Source of the DNA: Dechloromonas sp. H13
Lineage (GTDB): Bacteria > Pseudomonadota > Gammaproteobacteria > Burkholderiales > Rhodocyclaceae
Assembly: GCF_009469615.1 (NCBI RefSeq)
Contig: NZ_SSXX01000006.1
Coordinates: 145,441 to 209,440 of the forward strand
Direction: 5' to 3'
Length of the DNA: 64,000 nt
This document shows, one piece after another, positions 50,827-60,320 of the stretch. A model generated the notes under the pieces. The model searched no databases and was not told where the DNA came from. It saw only the letters and a list, made by a program, of their open reading frames with translations. Every line of letters starts with the position of its first letter. Position 1 is the stretch's first letter. Position numbers and translations under genes: made by a program.

Positions 50827-51534
50827 TCAGGCTTTCCGCAGCAGGTCCACGCGCTGCGGGTTGAGGAAGGTGGCGCCTTCCGGGCCGAGAAACGAGGCGA
50901 ACTTCGCCTGCACCTGCGCGTACAACTCGGGCGACAGCGCATGGTTGGAATGCGTGACGCGGATCATGCGCTGGTCGAACTGCTCGAAATTCTCGAAAAA
51001 ACTGCGGGTGTCGAAGAAATACTGCCGCACCAGGGTGAGCCGGCCGTCGTCGACGGCGCGGCGCAACGCCGCGAATGCCGCCTCGCGGACCACCTTTTCG
51101 TCATGGAACAGGCACATGATCCCGTTCAGTTCCCCGGCGTAGACCGGTTCGGAAATCCACGCCAGGCCGCCCGGCCTGAGCACGCGGGCGATTTCAGCCA
51201 GCGCGCGGTCCATCGACGCCACCGGCACGTGATGCAGCGACTTGAACATGAGCACGACATCGACGCTGGCGTCGTCCACCGGAATGGCCTCGGCGCCGCC
51301 CCGGCAGAAGCGCACGTTCGGCAGGTCGGTGATGGCGAGATTGCGCTGGTGCTGGATCTCGTCCACCTCCAGGGCGACAATTTCGGCGACGCGGCCGGAT
51401 TCGGCGAGGGTGCGGGTCTTCTCGGCGCGGCCGCAGCCCAGTTCGAGCACGCGTGCCCGGTCCAGCGGCAGTTCCTCGAGCATCAGCCTGACTTCGTTGA
51501 CCAGCGTCGTCTGGTCGGGATCGGCGATTTTCAT
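50827..51534 (-). CDS. SAM-dependent methyltransferase
   Basis: 235 residues. Class I fold: RVLELGCGRAEKTRTLAESG (motif I), IVALEVDEIQHQ, RFCRGGAEAIPVDDASVDVVLMFKSLHHVP (motif IV region of small-molecule methyltransferases), ARVLRPGGLAWISEP. The last quarter is helical. Methyltransf_11 type; substrate unknown. Convergent with rlhA. Confidence 0.88.
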   Translation of the reverse strand: MKIADPDQTTLVNEVRLMLEELPLDRARVLELGCGRAEKTRTLAESGRVAEIVALEVDEIQHQRNLAITDLPNVRFCRGGAEAIPVDDASVDVVLMFKSLHHVPVASMDRALAEIARVLRPGGLAWISEPVYAGELNGIMCLFHDEKVVREAAFAALRRAVDDGRLTLVRQYFFDTRSFFENFEQFDQRMIRVTHSNHALSPELYAQVQAKFASFLGPEGATFLNPQRVDLLRKA

Positions 51535-51625
51535 GGGCAGTCAGCAATGGATGAAAAAACCGCATATTAACGGAAGCTGATGCACACCTCGCCCGCGCAT
51601 GGCCCATTTTCGCCTGTTTTTTGCA

Positions 51626-51639
51626 GTCGACCGCGACAG
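51626..51639 (+). repeat. dispersed 14-mer motif, copy 14
   Basis: GTCGACCGCGACAG, 13 of 14. The flanks form a hairpin: CGCCTG (51611-51616) pairs with CAGGCG (51636-51641), with TTTTTT in the loop. Intergenic. Confidence 0.7.
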
Positions 51640-51728
51640 GCGGGATTTCCCCGCGCCAGCGCTGCCAGCATACCCGCCGCCATGCCAATGCGCTATAGTC
51701 CGCTGGCCAGCCGACCCCCTGCCGCAAG

Positions 51729-52454
51729 ATGAAACCCACCGCCTGTCCCTCCTGCCGCCAACCGATGAGCAAGCACCGCTTCGAGCGCCTGCATCACGGC
51801 GAAATCATCCTCGATCTCTGCTTTGCTTGCCAGGGCATCTGGTTCGACCATTTCGAAAGCGCGCAGATCACGCCGGGCGGCATCATCGAGCTGTTCAAGC
51901 TGCTCCACGCCCACCGCGACGACCTGCGCCAGCCGCTACGCGAACCGCTGCACTGCCCGCGCTGCGCCGACCGGCTGCTGCACGGGCTGGACGTCGCCCG
52001 CCACGGCGGCCAGTTCAATTACCACCGCTGCCTGCAGCAGCACGGGCGCTTCACCACCTTCGCCCAGTTCATGATCGAAAAGGGTTTCGTCCGTCAGCTG
52101 AGCGCCGCCGAGATCGGCGAACTGGCGGCCAAGGTCGGCACCGTCCGCTGCAACGGCTGCGGCGCCGCCGTCGATATCCGCCGGGATCACGCCTGCAGCC
52201 ATTGCCGGGCGCCGATCACCATCCTCGACCCGAGCGCCGTCGAGCAGGCGCTGGCGCGTTACCAGCAGGCCGAAGTGAAGCGCACGACACGCGACGTCGA
52301 GCTGCTCGGCGACGCCATCGTCATGCGCGAGCGCGAGAAATCGCGGCTGAAACGCCAGAAGGCGGAGCCGGAAAACGCCGGCATCAATGACGTCATCGAC
52401 CTGGTCGCGGCCGGCGCCGAACTGGTCTGGAACCTGATCCGCCCGCTCAAATGA
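51729..52454 (+). CDS. zinc-ribbon protein (zf-TFIIB type)
   Basis: 241 residues. N-terminal CPSCRQPM with LDLCFACQGIWFD forms a TFIIB-type zinc ribbon (10-40); a second CPRCADRLL and a third CNGCGAAVDIRRDHACSHC follow. The C-terminus is helical and charged with a hydrophobic end (DVIDLVAAGAELVWNLIRPLK). Function unknown; such proteins may bind RNA or partner proteins. Confidence 0.83.
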   Translation: MKPTACPSCRQPMSKHRFERLHHGEIILDLCFACQGIWFDHFESAQITPGGIIELFKLLHAHRDDLRQPLREPLHCPRCADRLLHGLDVARHGGQFNYHRCLQQHGRFTTFAQFMIEKGFVRQLSAAEIGELAAKVGTVRCNGCGAAVDIRRDHACSHCRAPITILDPSAVEQALARYQQAEVKRTTRDVELLGDAIVMREREKSRLKRQKAEPENAGINDVIDLVAAGAELVWNLIRPLK

Positions 52455-52478
52455 AAAAGGGCGAGCCGTGGCTCGCCC
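52454..52478 (-). terminator. terminator of the OmpA-like gene
   Basis: Minus strand GGGCGAGCC-AC-GGCTCGCCC followed by TTTTT; 9 bp stem. It touches the stop of the zinc-ribbon gene from the other side. Confidence 0.9.
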
Positions 52479-52499
52479 TGGTGCCGGTCGAAAGCGCGC

Positions 52500-52988
52500 C
52501 TACTGCACGCGCACCTCGACGCGCCGCCCTTCTTCCGGGCTGCCACTGCCGACGGTCGTTTCCGGCTTGCGCAGCTTGATGCGGTCGCCCGCGACGCCAG
52601 CGGCGACCAGCGCGTCGCGCACCGCTTCGGCGCGCGCCTTGGCCAGGGCGGCGTTGTGCGCCGCATCGCCCGAAGGATCGTGGAAGCCGGAGAGCAGCAC
52701 GATGGCCTGGGGCTGGAGCTTGAGGACTTCGATCGTCTTGACCACCACGCCCTCGCTGTCGACCACGGCCAGCGTCGCGGAATCGACCGCGAAAAAGACC
52801 TTGACCAGCGCTTCGCCGACCGGCGCGATCTCCGCTTCCCCGGCGGCCTGCACCGCAGCGACCGGCGCCGCCGGCTTGACTGCCTTGGCGGAGCTGCCAC
52901 CATAGACCACCGCCACCACCGCCAGCGCGATGCCGGCCAGTACCCCGGCGATTACCGCTGTTGATTCGTCATCGTCATTTGCCGCCAT
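52500..52988 (-). CDS. OmpA-like peptidoglycan-binding domain protein
   Basis: 162 residues from ATG 52988 (GAGGTGGG upstream; GTG 52994 is an alternative). One membrane helix (about 12-30) anchors an OmpA C-terminal domain: VKVFFAVDSATLAVVD, IVLLSGFHDPSGDAAHNAALAKARAEAVRDALVAAGV, then EEGRRVEVRV. The usual NxxLSxxRA form is NAALAKARA. It binds peptidoglycan from the inner membrane. Single gene. Confidence 0.87.
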   Translation of the reverse strand: MAANDDDESTAVIAGVLAGIALAVVAVVYGGSSAKAVKPAAPVAAVQAAGEAEIAPVGEALVKVFFAVDSATLAVVDSEGVVVKTIEVLKLQPQAIVLLSGFHDPSGDAAHNAALAKARAEAVRDALVAAGVAGDRIKLRKPETTVGSGSPEEGRRVEVRVQ

Positions 52989-53042
52989 ACCCACCTCTCG
53001 AAATGAAAATCGGGCCGAAGCCGGTTAAATCCAGCCGGCATT

Positions 53043-53594
53043 CTAAGCCGAATCGGCGGCGAACAGAATCCTCGGCGCCAGTTCAAGATGCTGGCGGTCG
53101 TCGCCCAGCCAGATCACGCCGTCCTGCACCGTGCACTGCAGACGCATGCTGCGTACGGCGAGGCCGGCCAGCGCCTGCCCGTCGGCCGCCGTCAGGGCCA
53201 GCACGCGCAGGTTCTTCAGCGCCGCCAGCTTGCCGCCGTTCTGCTGCCACCAGATGTCGGCGCCGCGGCCGCCGTAGCTCAGCACGACGACCTCCCGCGC
53301 CCGGCCACAGGCACGGCGCACGGCCTTTTCGTCGGGCAGGCCGACGTCGATCCAGCGCTCGATGCTGCCGGTGGCGTCGATGTCCCAGAGATCGGCCTCG
53401 TCCCCGGTCGACAATCCGCGCCCGAAGGCCAGGGTCGGCGAGGCGTACAGGATGAAGGCCAGCAGGCGGATCATCATCCGCTCGTCGGTTTCCGACGGGT
53501 GGCGCGCCAGGGTCAGCGCGTGGTCGCCGAAATGCTGGCGGTCGAGATCGGCCACCTGCACTTCGGCCTTGAAAACGGTGGATTTCAGCGCCAT
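53043..53594 (-). CDS. yaeQ: YaeQ-family protein
   Basis: 183 residues; E. coli YaeQ has 181. The start MALKSTVFKAEVQVADLDRQHF, FGRGLSTGDEADLWDID and WIDVGLPDEKAVRRACGRAREVVVLSYG are family-specific; the fold is nuclease-like (PD-(D/E)xK). The role in the cell is not settled. Stands alone between minus- and plus-strand genes. Confidence 0.95.
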   Translation of the reverse strand: MALKSTVFKAEVQVADLDRQHFGDHALTLARHPSETDERMMIRLLAFILYASPTLAFGRGLSTGDEADLWDIDATGSIERWIDVGLPDEKAVRRACGRAREVVVLSYGGRGADIWWQQNGGKLAALKNLRVLALTAADGQALAGLAVRSMRLQCTVQDGVIWLGDDRQHLELAPRILFAADSA

Positions 53595-53688
53595 CGGGCC
53601 ATCCGGAAAAAAAGAACCGATTATCCCGGAAAGGGCTCCAATAAAGCATGCCCGCTATAATCAGCAAATACTGATTCAGGAGACCGCC

Positions 53689-54132
53689 ATGCGCCACGCC
53701 ATCCTTTCCTGTTGCCTCGCCCTCGCCGCGCTGACCGCCCGCGCCGAGGTCATCGACATCGACAACGCCGAACTCGCCCGGCTGATGAAGGACGGCGTCA
53801 CCGTGATCGACATCCGCACCCTGCCGGAATGGGAGGAAACCGGCATCCTCTCCGGCAGCAAGCTGCTCACCTTCTTCGACGAGCGCGGCAAGGCCGACCC
53901 CGCCGCCTGGCTGGAGAAGGTCAAGCCGCTCGCCAAACCGGGCGACCCCGTCGTCGTCATCTGCCGCTCCGGCAATCGCACCAAGCCGGTCAGCCAGTTC
54001 CTCTCGCAGCAGGCCGGCTACGCCAGGGTCTATAACGTCAAGAGCGGCATAAAGGGCTGGTTGAAGGACAACGGGGCGGTCGTCCCGGCGACGTCGAGCA
54101 TCGCCGCCTGTCGCGCCGCGAAAACTTGCTGA
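53689..54132 (+). CDS. exported rhodanese-domain protein
   Basis: 147 residues from the ATG behind AGGAG. Signal peptide 1-19, one rhodanese domain with VIDIRTLPEWEETGI and the active-site loop VVVICRSGNRTKPVSQFL (Cys near 93). A TATAAT stands 28 bases upstream. Sulfur transfer or thiol handling in the periplasm is likely; partner unknown. The C-terminal CRAAKTC has two further Cys. Confidence 0.88.
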   Translation: MRHAILSCCLALAALTARAEVIDIDNAELARLMKDGVTVIDIRTLPEWEETGILSGSKLLTFFDERGKADPAAWLEKVKPLAKPGDPVVVICRSGNRTKPVSQFLSQQAGYARVYNVKSGIKGWLKDNGAVVPATSSIAACRAAKTC

Positions 54133-54140
54133 ACCAGGCC

Positions 54141-54154
54141 GTCGACCGCAAACG
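54141..54154 (+). repeat. dispersed 14-mer motif, copy 15
   Basis: GTCGACCGCAAACG, 12 of 14, 9 bp past the rhodanese stop; 5' flank AAAACTTGCTGAACCAGGCC. Confidence 0.5.
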
Positions 54155-54383
54155 CTGCGCCAGCTGCGAACGCTGGCAGGGCGAGCGGCAACCCGGCGCG
54201 ACGGCCGACACGGTGGCCATCGAATCCGAGCTTGCAACCGGCCTCTGCAGCGGCGGCGGCTGGGACGGTTCCGAGCGCCGCGCTCGTTCCGCCTGCGGGC
54301 ACTGGCGCCTCTGGCCGCCGCTGCAGCCGGCCGCCGACGACACCCTGCGGTAAAATCGCCATTTTCCGCCTCCCAGGCAGCCC

Positions 54384-55400
54384 ATGCCCGCTTCGCTCAC
54401 CACCCTGCTCGCCGACGCCTTCGCCGCCCGCCGGGAACTCCTGCATACCCTCCACGCCGAGGACACCAACGCCTACCGCCTGTTCAACGGCAGCTCGGAA
54501 GGCCGCCCCGGCCTGAATGTCGACCGTTACGGCGACCTCCTGCTGCTGCAGACCTTCCATGAGGCGCTCGACGGCCACGACCGCGTCGCCATCGAGCGCT
54601 TCTACGCCGACGCCGTGCCCGGCCTGACCGCCATCTACAACGACCGCAGCGGCGCCAATTCGCGCGTCACCAACCCGCTGCCGCCCGAGGTGCTGGCCGC
54701 GGCGCAGCAGCCGCGCGAATTCCATGAAATGGGCGTCCGCTACCTGGTCCAGGCCCGCCATGCCGGGCAGGACCCGTGGCTCTTCCTCGACCTGCGCGCC
54801 GGCCGCCGGCGCGTGATGCAGGAAGTCGCCGGCAAGTCGCTGCTCAACCTGTTCGCCTACACCTGCGGCGTCGGCATCGCCGCCGCCAGGGCCGGCGCCG
54901 CGCACGTCGTCAATGTCGATTTCGCCGAGTCGAGCCTCAAGATCGGCCGCGAGAACGCCCGCCTCAACGACCTGCCGATCCGCCCGCGCTTCGTGCACAG
55001 CGACGCCTTCGCCGCCATGCGCCAGCTGGCCGGCATCGGCCAGCCGCAGGTCGTGCGCGGCCGGAAGATGCCGGCCTTCCCCAAGCTGGAGCCGCGGACC
55101 TTCGACCTCGTATTCCTCGATCCGCCACGCTACGCCAAGAGCCCGTTCGGCGTCGTCGACATCGTCAACGACTACGCGGCGCTGATGAAGCCGGCGCTAC
55201 TGTGCACGGCCGAGGGCGGCACGCTGATCTGCTGCAACAACGCGGCGCAGATTTCGCGCGAAACCTGGAGTGATCAGCTCGAACGCTGCGCCAGGAAGGT
55301 CGGGCACAGCATCCGCGACCTGGAATGGATCGCGCCGGAGGGCGATTTCCCCAGCCACGACGGGCAGGCGCCGCTGAAGATCGCGTTGCTGCGAGTATGA
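54384..55400 (+). CDS. class I rRNA-type methyltransferase (RlmI-like)
   Basis: 338 residues. N-terminal region with NVDRYGDLLLLQTF and IYNDRSG, then the Rossmann domain: GKSLLNLFAYTCGVGIAAARAGAAHVVNVDFAESSL and the DPPRY catalytic motif (LVFLDPPRYAKSPFG), as in the RlmI/RlmK m5C methyltransferases. The PUA domain of RlmI seems to be missing or reduced. Substrate probably rRNA; unproven. Single gene. Confidence 0.87.
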   Translation: MPASLTTLLADAFAARRELLHTLHAEDTNAYRLFNGSSEGRPGLNVDRYGDLLLLQTFHEALDGHDRVAIERFYADAVPGLTAIYNDRSGANSRVTNPLPPEVLAAAQQPREFHEMGVRYLVQARHAGQDPWLFLDLRAGRRRVMQEVAGKSLLNLFAYTCGVGIAAARAGAAHVVNVDFAESSLKIGRENARLNDLPIRPRFVHSDAFAAMRQLAGIGQPQVVRGRKMPAFPKLEPRTFDLVFLDPPRYAKSPFGVVDIVNDYAALMKPALLCTAEGGTLICCNNAAQISRETWSDQLERCARKVGHSIRDLEWIAPEGDFPSHDGQAPLKIALLRV

Positions 55401-55446
55401 GGCGAACGCGGCCCAACCCAGCGGACCGTCGCCACCGGGACCAGAC

Positions 55447-56022
55447 ATGAAGCCTCAGCACTGGCGAAGCGCCGATGGCACCCGGCTGACCCTGCGGCCG
55501 ATGCTGAAGAGCGATGCGCCGCTGGTCAAGGAGTCGCTCGGCAGGCTTTCCAGCGAAACCAGGCGCAACCGCTTCTTTTCCGCGGTCAGGGAGTTTTCCG
55601 ACGAGACGGTGCGCCGGCTGACCGATTTCGACCTCGCCAGCGAGTTCGCCGTGGTCGTCGTCCGCCCCGACAGGGGCCGCGAAATCCCGATCGCCGGCGG
55701 CCGCTTCGTCCATTGCGCCGACGGCCGGCGCTGCGAGTTCTCGGTCCTGATCGGCGACCCCTGGCAGGGCCAGGGCCTTGGCCACCGGATCCTGCGCACC
55801 CTGATCCGCGAGGCGGCGCGGCGCGGCCTGCACCAGATGGACGGCTACGTCCTCGCCGACAACCGCGCCATGCTCAAGCTTGCGCGCGCCCACGGCTTCA
55901 TGGTCGACACCAGCAACGAGGACGCAGGCGTCAGGATCGTCAGCCGCGACCTGCCCCGGCCGACGCCCGCCATCTGGCCACGGCTGTTCCGCAAGCTGCT
56001 GAAATTCGGCAGGAATCCGTAG
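55447..56022 (+). CDS. GNAT N-acetyltransferase
   Basis: 191 residues. LTLRPMLKSDAPLVKESLGRLSSETRRNRFF (N-terminal strand/helix) and GDPWQGQGLGHRILRTLIREAARRGL (acetyl-CoA loop) define the GNAT fold; this subgroup resembles the acetyltransferase part of Pat/ACS-type enzymes. Substrate unknown. Confidence 0.88.
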   Translation: MKPQHWRSADGTRLTLRPMLKSDAPLVKESLGRLSSETRRNRFFSAVREFSDETVRRLTDFDLASEFAVVVVRPDRGREIPIAGGRFVHCADGRRCEFSVLIGDPWQGQGLGHRILRTLIREAARRGLHQMDGYVLADNRAMLKLARAHGFMVDTSNEDAGVRIVSRDLPRPTPAIWPRLFRKLLKFGRNP

Positions 56023-56145
56023 GGCGTATTCCCGGCAACCGGCGCGACTGTCGCTTACCGGGACCACGCCCCGGGCCGCCCCCCGTTAAGGAAGCGTTAA
56101 TCTGGGCGAAATAGACTCGGCGCCTGCCCCTTCGCGAGTCGCGCC

Positions 56146-57234
56146 ATGCCCCGAGTTGCCTTCCGCCTTACCCGTCTTGCCGCGTTTCTGGTCGCCTTGT
56201 CCGCCGGTGCCGCCGGCGCCGGCGAGCCCCTCCGCCTGCAGGCCGCCCAGATCCGGGCGCTGGGGATCGAGACGGCGGTCGTCGGCCAGGCCGACACGGA
56301 ACGCCAGGGCGTCTATCCGGCCCGCGTGCTGGTACCCAACGAACAGATGCGCGTCGTCGCCGCGCCGGTCGGCGGGATGCTCGAAATGCTCGCCGTCTCC
56401 CCCGGCGCTTCGGTCAAAAAAGGCCAGGTGCTGGCCCGCCTGGCCAGCCCGCAGGCGCTGGAACTGCAGCGCGAGGCGCTGCAGGCCGGCAGCCAGTCGG
56501 CGCTGCTGCAGCAAAGCCTGAAGCGCGACCAGCAACTGTTCGCCGAAGGCCTGATCGCCGAATCGCGCCTGCAGGCGACGCGCGCCGCCGCTACCCAGGC
56601 CGCCACCCAGGCCAGCGAACGCCAGCAAGGCCTGGCGCTGGCCGGTATCGCGCCGGGCAAATTGGGCCCTGCGCTGGCGTTGACCGCACCGATCGACGGC
56701 GTCGTGCTCGAACAGGGCGGCCAGCTCGGCCAGCGCGTCGAGGCGTCGGCGATGATCTACCGCATCGCCAGATTGTCGCCGCTGTGGCTGGAAATCCAGG
56801 TGCCGCTCGACGTCGCCGCCGGTCTCCGCGAAGGCATGGCGATCCGGGTCGCCGGGCGCGACATCGGCGGCAAGCTGATCGCCATCGGCCGCACGGTCGA
56901 CCCGGCGAGCCAGACGGTCCTGCTGCGCGCCGAGGTCGATAAGGGCGCCGACGCGCTGCATGCCGGCCAGGTGGTCGAGGCGGAGATCGCCACCCCGCCC
57001 GCCGGGCACCAGCGGCTGCCGGCCGCCGCCCTGGCGCGCCACGACGGCAAGACCTGGGTCTTCGTCCAGGCCGCCGGCGACGATGCCGACGTGCGCTTCG
57101 CCGCCCGGCCGGTGCGCATCGTCGGCCAGGGCGGCGACAGCGTGCTGATCGACGGCGTGCAGGCCGGCGAACGGGTTGCCGTGCGCGGTGTTTCCGGGCT
57201 CAAGGCGATGCTGGCCGGCATCGGTCGCGAGTGA
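56146..57234 (+). CDS. RND efflux membrane-fusion protein (CusB/CzcB type)
   Basis: 362 residues. Signal peptide 1-25, lipoyl-like hairpin with GGMLEMLAVSPGASVKKGQVLARLASPQALELQ, alpha-hairpin (Gln/Ala-rich, 100-160), LTAPIDGVVLEQGGQLGQRV, and the C-terminal beta part with GVQAGERVAVRGVSGLKAML. It links the RND pump to the TolC-like protein. No His/Met-rich metal-binding N-terminus is seen. The stop overlaps the pump start (TGATG). Confidence 0.9.
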   Translation: MPRVAFRLTRLAAFLVALSAGAAGAGEPLRLQAAQIRALGIETAVVGQADTERQGVYPARVLVPNEQMRVVAAPVGGMLEMLAVSPGASVKKGQVLARLASPQALELQREALQAGSQSALLQQSLKRDQQLFAEGLIAESRLQATRAAATQAATQASERQQGLALAGIAPGKLGPALALTAPIDGVVLEQGGQLGQRVEASAMIYRIARLSPLWLEIQVPLDVAAGLREGMAIRVAGRDIGGKLIAIGRTVDPASQTVLLRAEVDKGADALHAGQVVEAEIATPPAGHQRLPAAALARHDGKTWVFVQAAGDDADVRFAARPVRIVGQGGDSVLIDGVQAGERVAVRGVSGLKAMLAGIGRE

Positions 57235-60200
57235 TGCTGGCCGCTCTCGTCCGTTTTTCGCTGACCCAGCGCCTGCTGGTGCTGGTGCTTGCCGTCATGC
57301 TGGTCGGCGCCGGCGTGCAGGCGTTCCGCGGGCTGCCGATCGACGCCTTCCCCGACGTGTCGACGACGCAGGTCAAAATCATCCTCAAGGCGCCCGGCAT
57401 GACGCCGGAGGAAGTCGAGACGCGCATCGCCGTGCCGGTCGAGCAGGAAATGCTCGGCATCCCGCACCAGCGCCTGCTGCGTTCGGTGTCGAAATACGCG
57501 CTGACCGACATCACCATCGACTTCGCCGACGGCACCGACATCTACTGGGCGCGCCAGCAGGTCGGCGAACGCCTGGCCGCCGCCATGGGCAACCTGCCGC
57601 CCGGCGTGAGCGGCGGCATGGCGCCGATCACGACGCCGCTCGGCGAGATGTTCATGTTCACCATCGAGGGCGACCTGCCGCTGGCCGAGAAGCGCGCCCT
57701 GCTCGACTGGGTGATCCGCCCGCAGCTGCGCACCATTGCCGGCGTCGCCGACGTCAACAGCCTGGGCGGCGAGGTGCGCACTTTCGAGGTCGTGCCGCAG
57801 CCGCAACTGCTGGCCGCCCGCGGCCTGGCGCTGAAGGACCTGCAGGCGGTACTCGAGGCCAACAACCGCAACGACGGCGCCGGCCGCCTCGCCGATGGCG
57901 AGGAAGCGCTGCTGGTGCGCGCCGAAGGGGCGATCCGCGCGGTCGACGATGTGAAAGCCATCGTTTTGCAGGCGAAGGATGGCAAGGTGGTGCGCGTCGG
58001 CGATGTCGCCGAGGTCCGTTTTGGCGCCCTCACCCGCTACGGCGCGGTGACCCGCAACGGCCAGGGCGAGGCGGTGCAGGGGCTGGTCCTCGGCCTGCGC
58101 GGCGCCAACGCGCAGAACGTCGTGGCCGGCGTCAAGGCGCGGCTGGCCGAGATCGCGCCGACGCTGCCGCCGGGTGTCAGCATCGAACCTTTCTACGACC
58201 GCAGCAACCTGGTCGGGCGCGCCGTCGGCACCGTCGCCAAGGCGCTGCTCGAAGCCATCGTGCTGGTCGTCCTGCTGCTTCTCGCCTTCCTCGGCAATCT
58301 GCGCGCGGCGCTGGTCGTCGCGCTGATGCTGCCGCTGTCGGCGCTCGCCACCTTCATCCTGATGCGGCTCTATGGCCTCTCGGCCAACCTGATGAGCCTC
58401 GGCGGCCTCGCCATCGCCATCGGCATGCTGGTCGACGCGGCGGTGGTCGTCGTCGAAAACGTCGAAAGTCAGCTCGCCGAGGCGCCCGACAACCTGCCGA
58501 CCCTGCACCTGATCTTCCGCGCCACCCGCGAAGTCGCGGCGCCGGTGACCTCGGGCATCGTCATCATCATGATCGTCTTCCTGCCGCTGCTCACCCTGCA
58601 GGGGCTGGAAGGCAAGATGTTCGGGCCGGTCGCGCTGACCATCGTCTTCGCGCTGGCGTCGTCGCTTCTGCTGTCGCTGACCGTGGTGCCGGTGCTCGCC
58701 TCGTACCTGCTCAAGCGCGGAGCCCACCATGAACCATGGCTGGTGAAAAAGCTGGCCGCCGTATACGACCGCGTGCTGACTTCGGCCCTGAGCCACAGCC
58801 GGACTTACATGATCGGCGCGCTGCTCGCGCTGGCCGCCGCGGCCGGCGCCTTCCTGCTGCTCGGCAAGAGCTTCATGCCGACCATGGACGAAGGCGACAT
58901 CATCATGCAGCTGGAAAAGCTGCCGTCGATCGGCCTCGACCAGACCATCGCCATCGACGGCCGCGTGCAAAAGGCCATTCTCGAAAATGTGCCGGAAGTG
59001 AAAGCCATCGTCGCCCGCGCCGGCGCCGACGAACTCGGCCTCGACCCGATGGGACTCAACCAGACCGACACCTTCATGGTGCTGCAGCCGCGCGCCACCT
59101 GGCGCAACGCCGACCCGGCCTGGCTGGCCGACCGGCTGCGCGCGGTGATGGCGGATTTCCCCGGCATCGGCTTCTCGTTCACCCAGCCGATCGACATGCG
59201 CGTTTCGGAAATGCTGACCGGCGTGCGCGGCGAACTGGCGATCAAGATTTTCGGCCCCGACCTGGCGACGCTGAACCGGGTTGCGGTCGACATCGAAAAT
59301 ACGGTCAAAACCGTGCGCGGCGCCGAAGACACCTTCACGCTGAAGAACGACGGCGTGCAGTACCTGAAGATCGCCGTCGACCGCCTGGCGGCGGGCCGCT
59401 TCGGCCTCAATGTCGACGATATCCAGAACGAACTGAAATCCCTGCTCGAAGGGCGCAACGTCGGCATCGTCATCGACCGCGGGCGGCGCGTGCCGGTCGT
59501 CCTGCGCGGGCCGGAAAGCCTGCGCTCGTCGCCCGCCGACTTCGCGGCGCTGCGCCTCGGCCTGGCGGACGGCGGCAGCGTGCCGCTCGCCGCCGTCGCG
59601 AAGATCGAGCGCATCGACGGCCCGGTCAAGGTCGACCGCGAGAATGCCGAGCGCTACGTGGTGGTGCAATCGAATGTCCGCGACCGCGACCTGGTCGGCT
59701 TCGTCGACGACGCCAAGGCCGCCGTCGCCCGCGACGTCAAGCTGCCGGCCGGCTACCGCCTGGCCTGGGGCGGCCAGTTCGAGAACCAGCAGCGGGCGGC
59801 GGCGCGCCTGATGGTGGTGGTGCCGGTGGCGCTGGCGCTGATCTTCTTCCTGCTCTTCTCGACCTTCGGTTCGGTGCGCCAGGCGCTGCTGGTCCTCTCC
59901 AACATCCCGTTCGCGATGATCGGCGGCGTCTTCGGCCTGCTCGTCGCCGGCGAATACCTGTCGGTGCCGGCCTCGGTCGGCTTCATCGCCCTGCTCGGCA
60001 TCGCCGTGCTCAACGGTGTCGTCATGGTCACCTACTTCAACCAGCTGCTGGCGCGCGGCATGGCGGTCGGCGAGGTCGTCGTCGAAGGCGCCAAACGCCG
60101 CCTGCGGCCGGTGCTGATGACCGCCAGCATCGCCGCCTTCGGGCTCGTGCCGATGCTCTTCGCCAGCGGTCCCGGCTCGGAAGTGCAACGTCCGCTGGCG

Positions 60201-60320
60201 ATCGTCGTCATCGGCGGCCTGCTGACGTCGACCGCGCTGACCCTCGTCCTGCTGCCCATCCTGTTCCGCCGCTTCGGGGTCAAATCCACTGTCCGTTTCA
60301 ATGAGGAAAGCCATGGCTGA
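57234..60320 (+). CDS. heavy-metal RND efflux permease (CusA-like)
   Basis: 1028 residues from ATG 57234 (GTG 57231 possible). Twelve-helix RND pump of the HME class: DAFPDVSTTQVKI near the N-terminus, FADGTDIYWARQQVGERL, and helix 4 SLGGLAIAIGMLVDAAVVVVEN. The AIG-x3-DAA-x3-VEN pattern is that of monovalent Cu(I)/Ag(I) pumps (HME4), unlike the DFG pattern of Zn/Co/Cd pumps. It would export Cu/Ag from periplasm or cytoplasm. Followed by DUF3240 and TolC-like genes. Confidence 0.92.
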   Translation: MLAALVRFSLTQRLLVLVLAVMLVGAGVQAFRGLPIDAFPDVSTTQVKIILKAPGMTPEEVETRIAVPVEQEMLGIPHQRLLRSVSKYALTDITIDFADGTDIYWARQQVGERLAAAMGNLPPGVSGGMAPITTPLGEMFMFTIEGDLPLAEKRALLDWVIRPQLRTIAGVADVNSLGGEVRTFEVVPQPQLLAARGLALKDLQAVLEANNRNDGAGRLADGEEALLVRAEGAIRAVDDVKAIVLQAKDGKVVRVGDVAEVRFGALTRYGAVTRNGQGEAVQGLVLGLRGANAQNVVAGVKARLAEIAPTLPPGVSIEPFYDRSNLVGRAVGTVAKALLEAIVLVVLLLLAFLGNLRAALVVALMLPLSALATFILMRLYGLSANLMSLGGLAIAIGMLVDAAVVVVENVESQLAEAPDNLPTLHLIFRATREVAAPVTSGIVIIMIVFLPLLTLQGLEGKMFGPVALTIVFALASSLLLSLTVVPVLASYLLKRGAHHEPWLVKKLAAVYDRVLTSALSHSRTYMIGALLALAAAAGAFLLLGKSFMPTMDEGDIIMQLEKLPSIGLDQTIAIDGRVQKAILENVPEVKAIVARAGADELGLDPMGLNQTDTFMVLQPRATWRNADPAWLADRLRAVMADFPGIGFSFTQPIDMRVSEMLTGVRGELAIKIFGPDLATLNRVAVDIENTVKTVRGAEDTFTLKNDGVQYLKIAVDRLAAGRFGLNVDDIQNELKSLLEGRNVGIVIDRGRRVPVVLRGPESLRSSPADFAALRLGLADGGSVPLAAVAKIERIDGPVKVDRENAERYVVVQSNVRDRDLVGFVDDAKAAVARDVKLPAGYRLAWGGQFENQQRAAARLMVVVPVALALIFFLLFSTFGSVRQALLVLSNIPFAMIGGVFGLLVAGEYLSVPASVGFIALLGIAVLNGVVMVTYFNQLLARGMAVGEVVVEGAKRRLRPVLMTASIAAFGLVPMLFASGPGSEVQRPLAIVVIGGLLTSTALTLVLLPILFRRFGVKSTVRFNEESHG
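59278..59291 (-). repeat. dispersed 14-mer motif, copy 16 (inside the RND gene)
   Basis: Minus strand GTCGACCGCAACCC, 12 of 14; 5' flank TTTTGACCGTATTTTCGAT. Confidence 0.5.
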
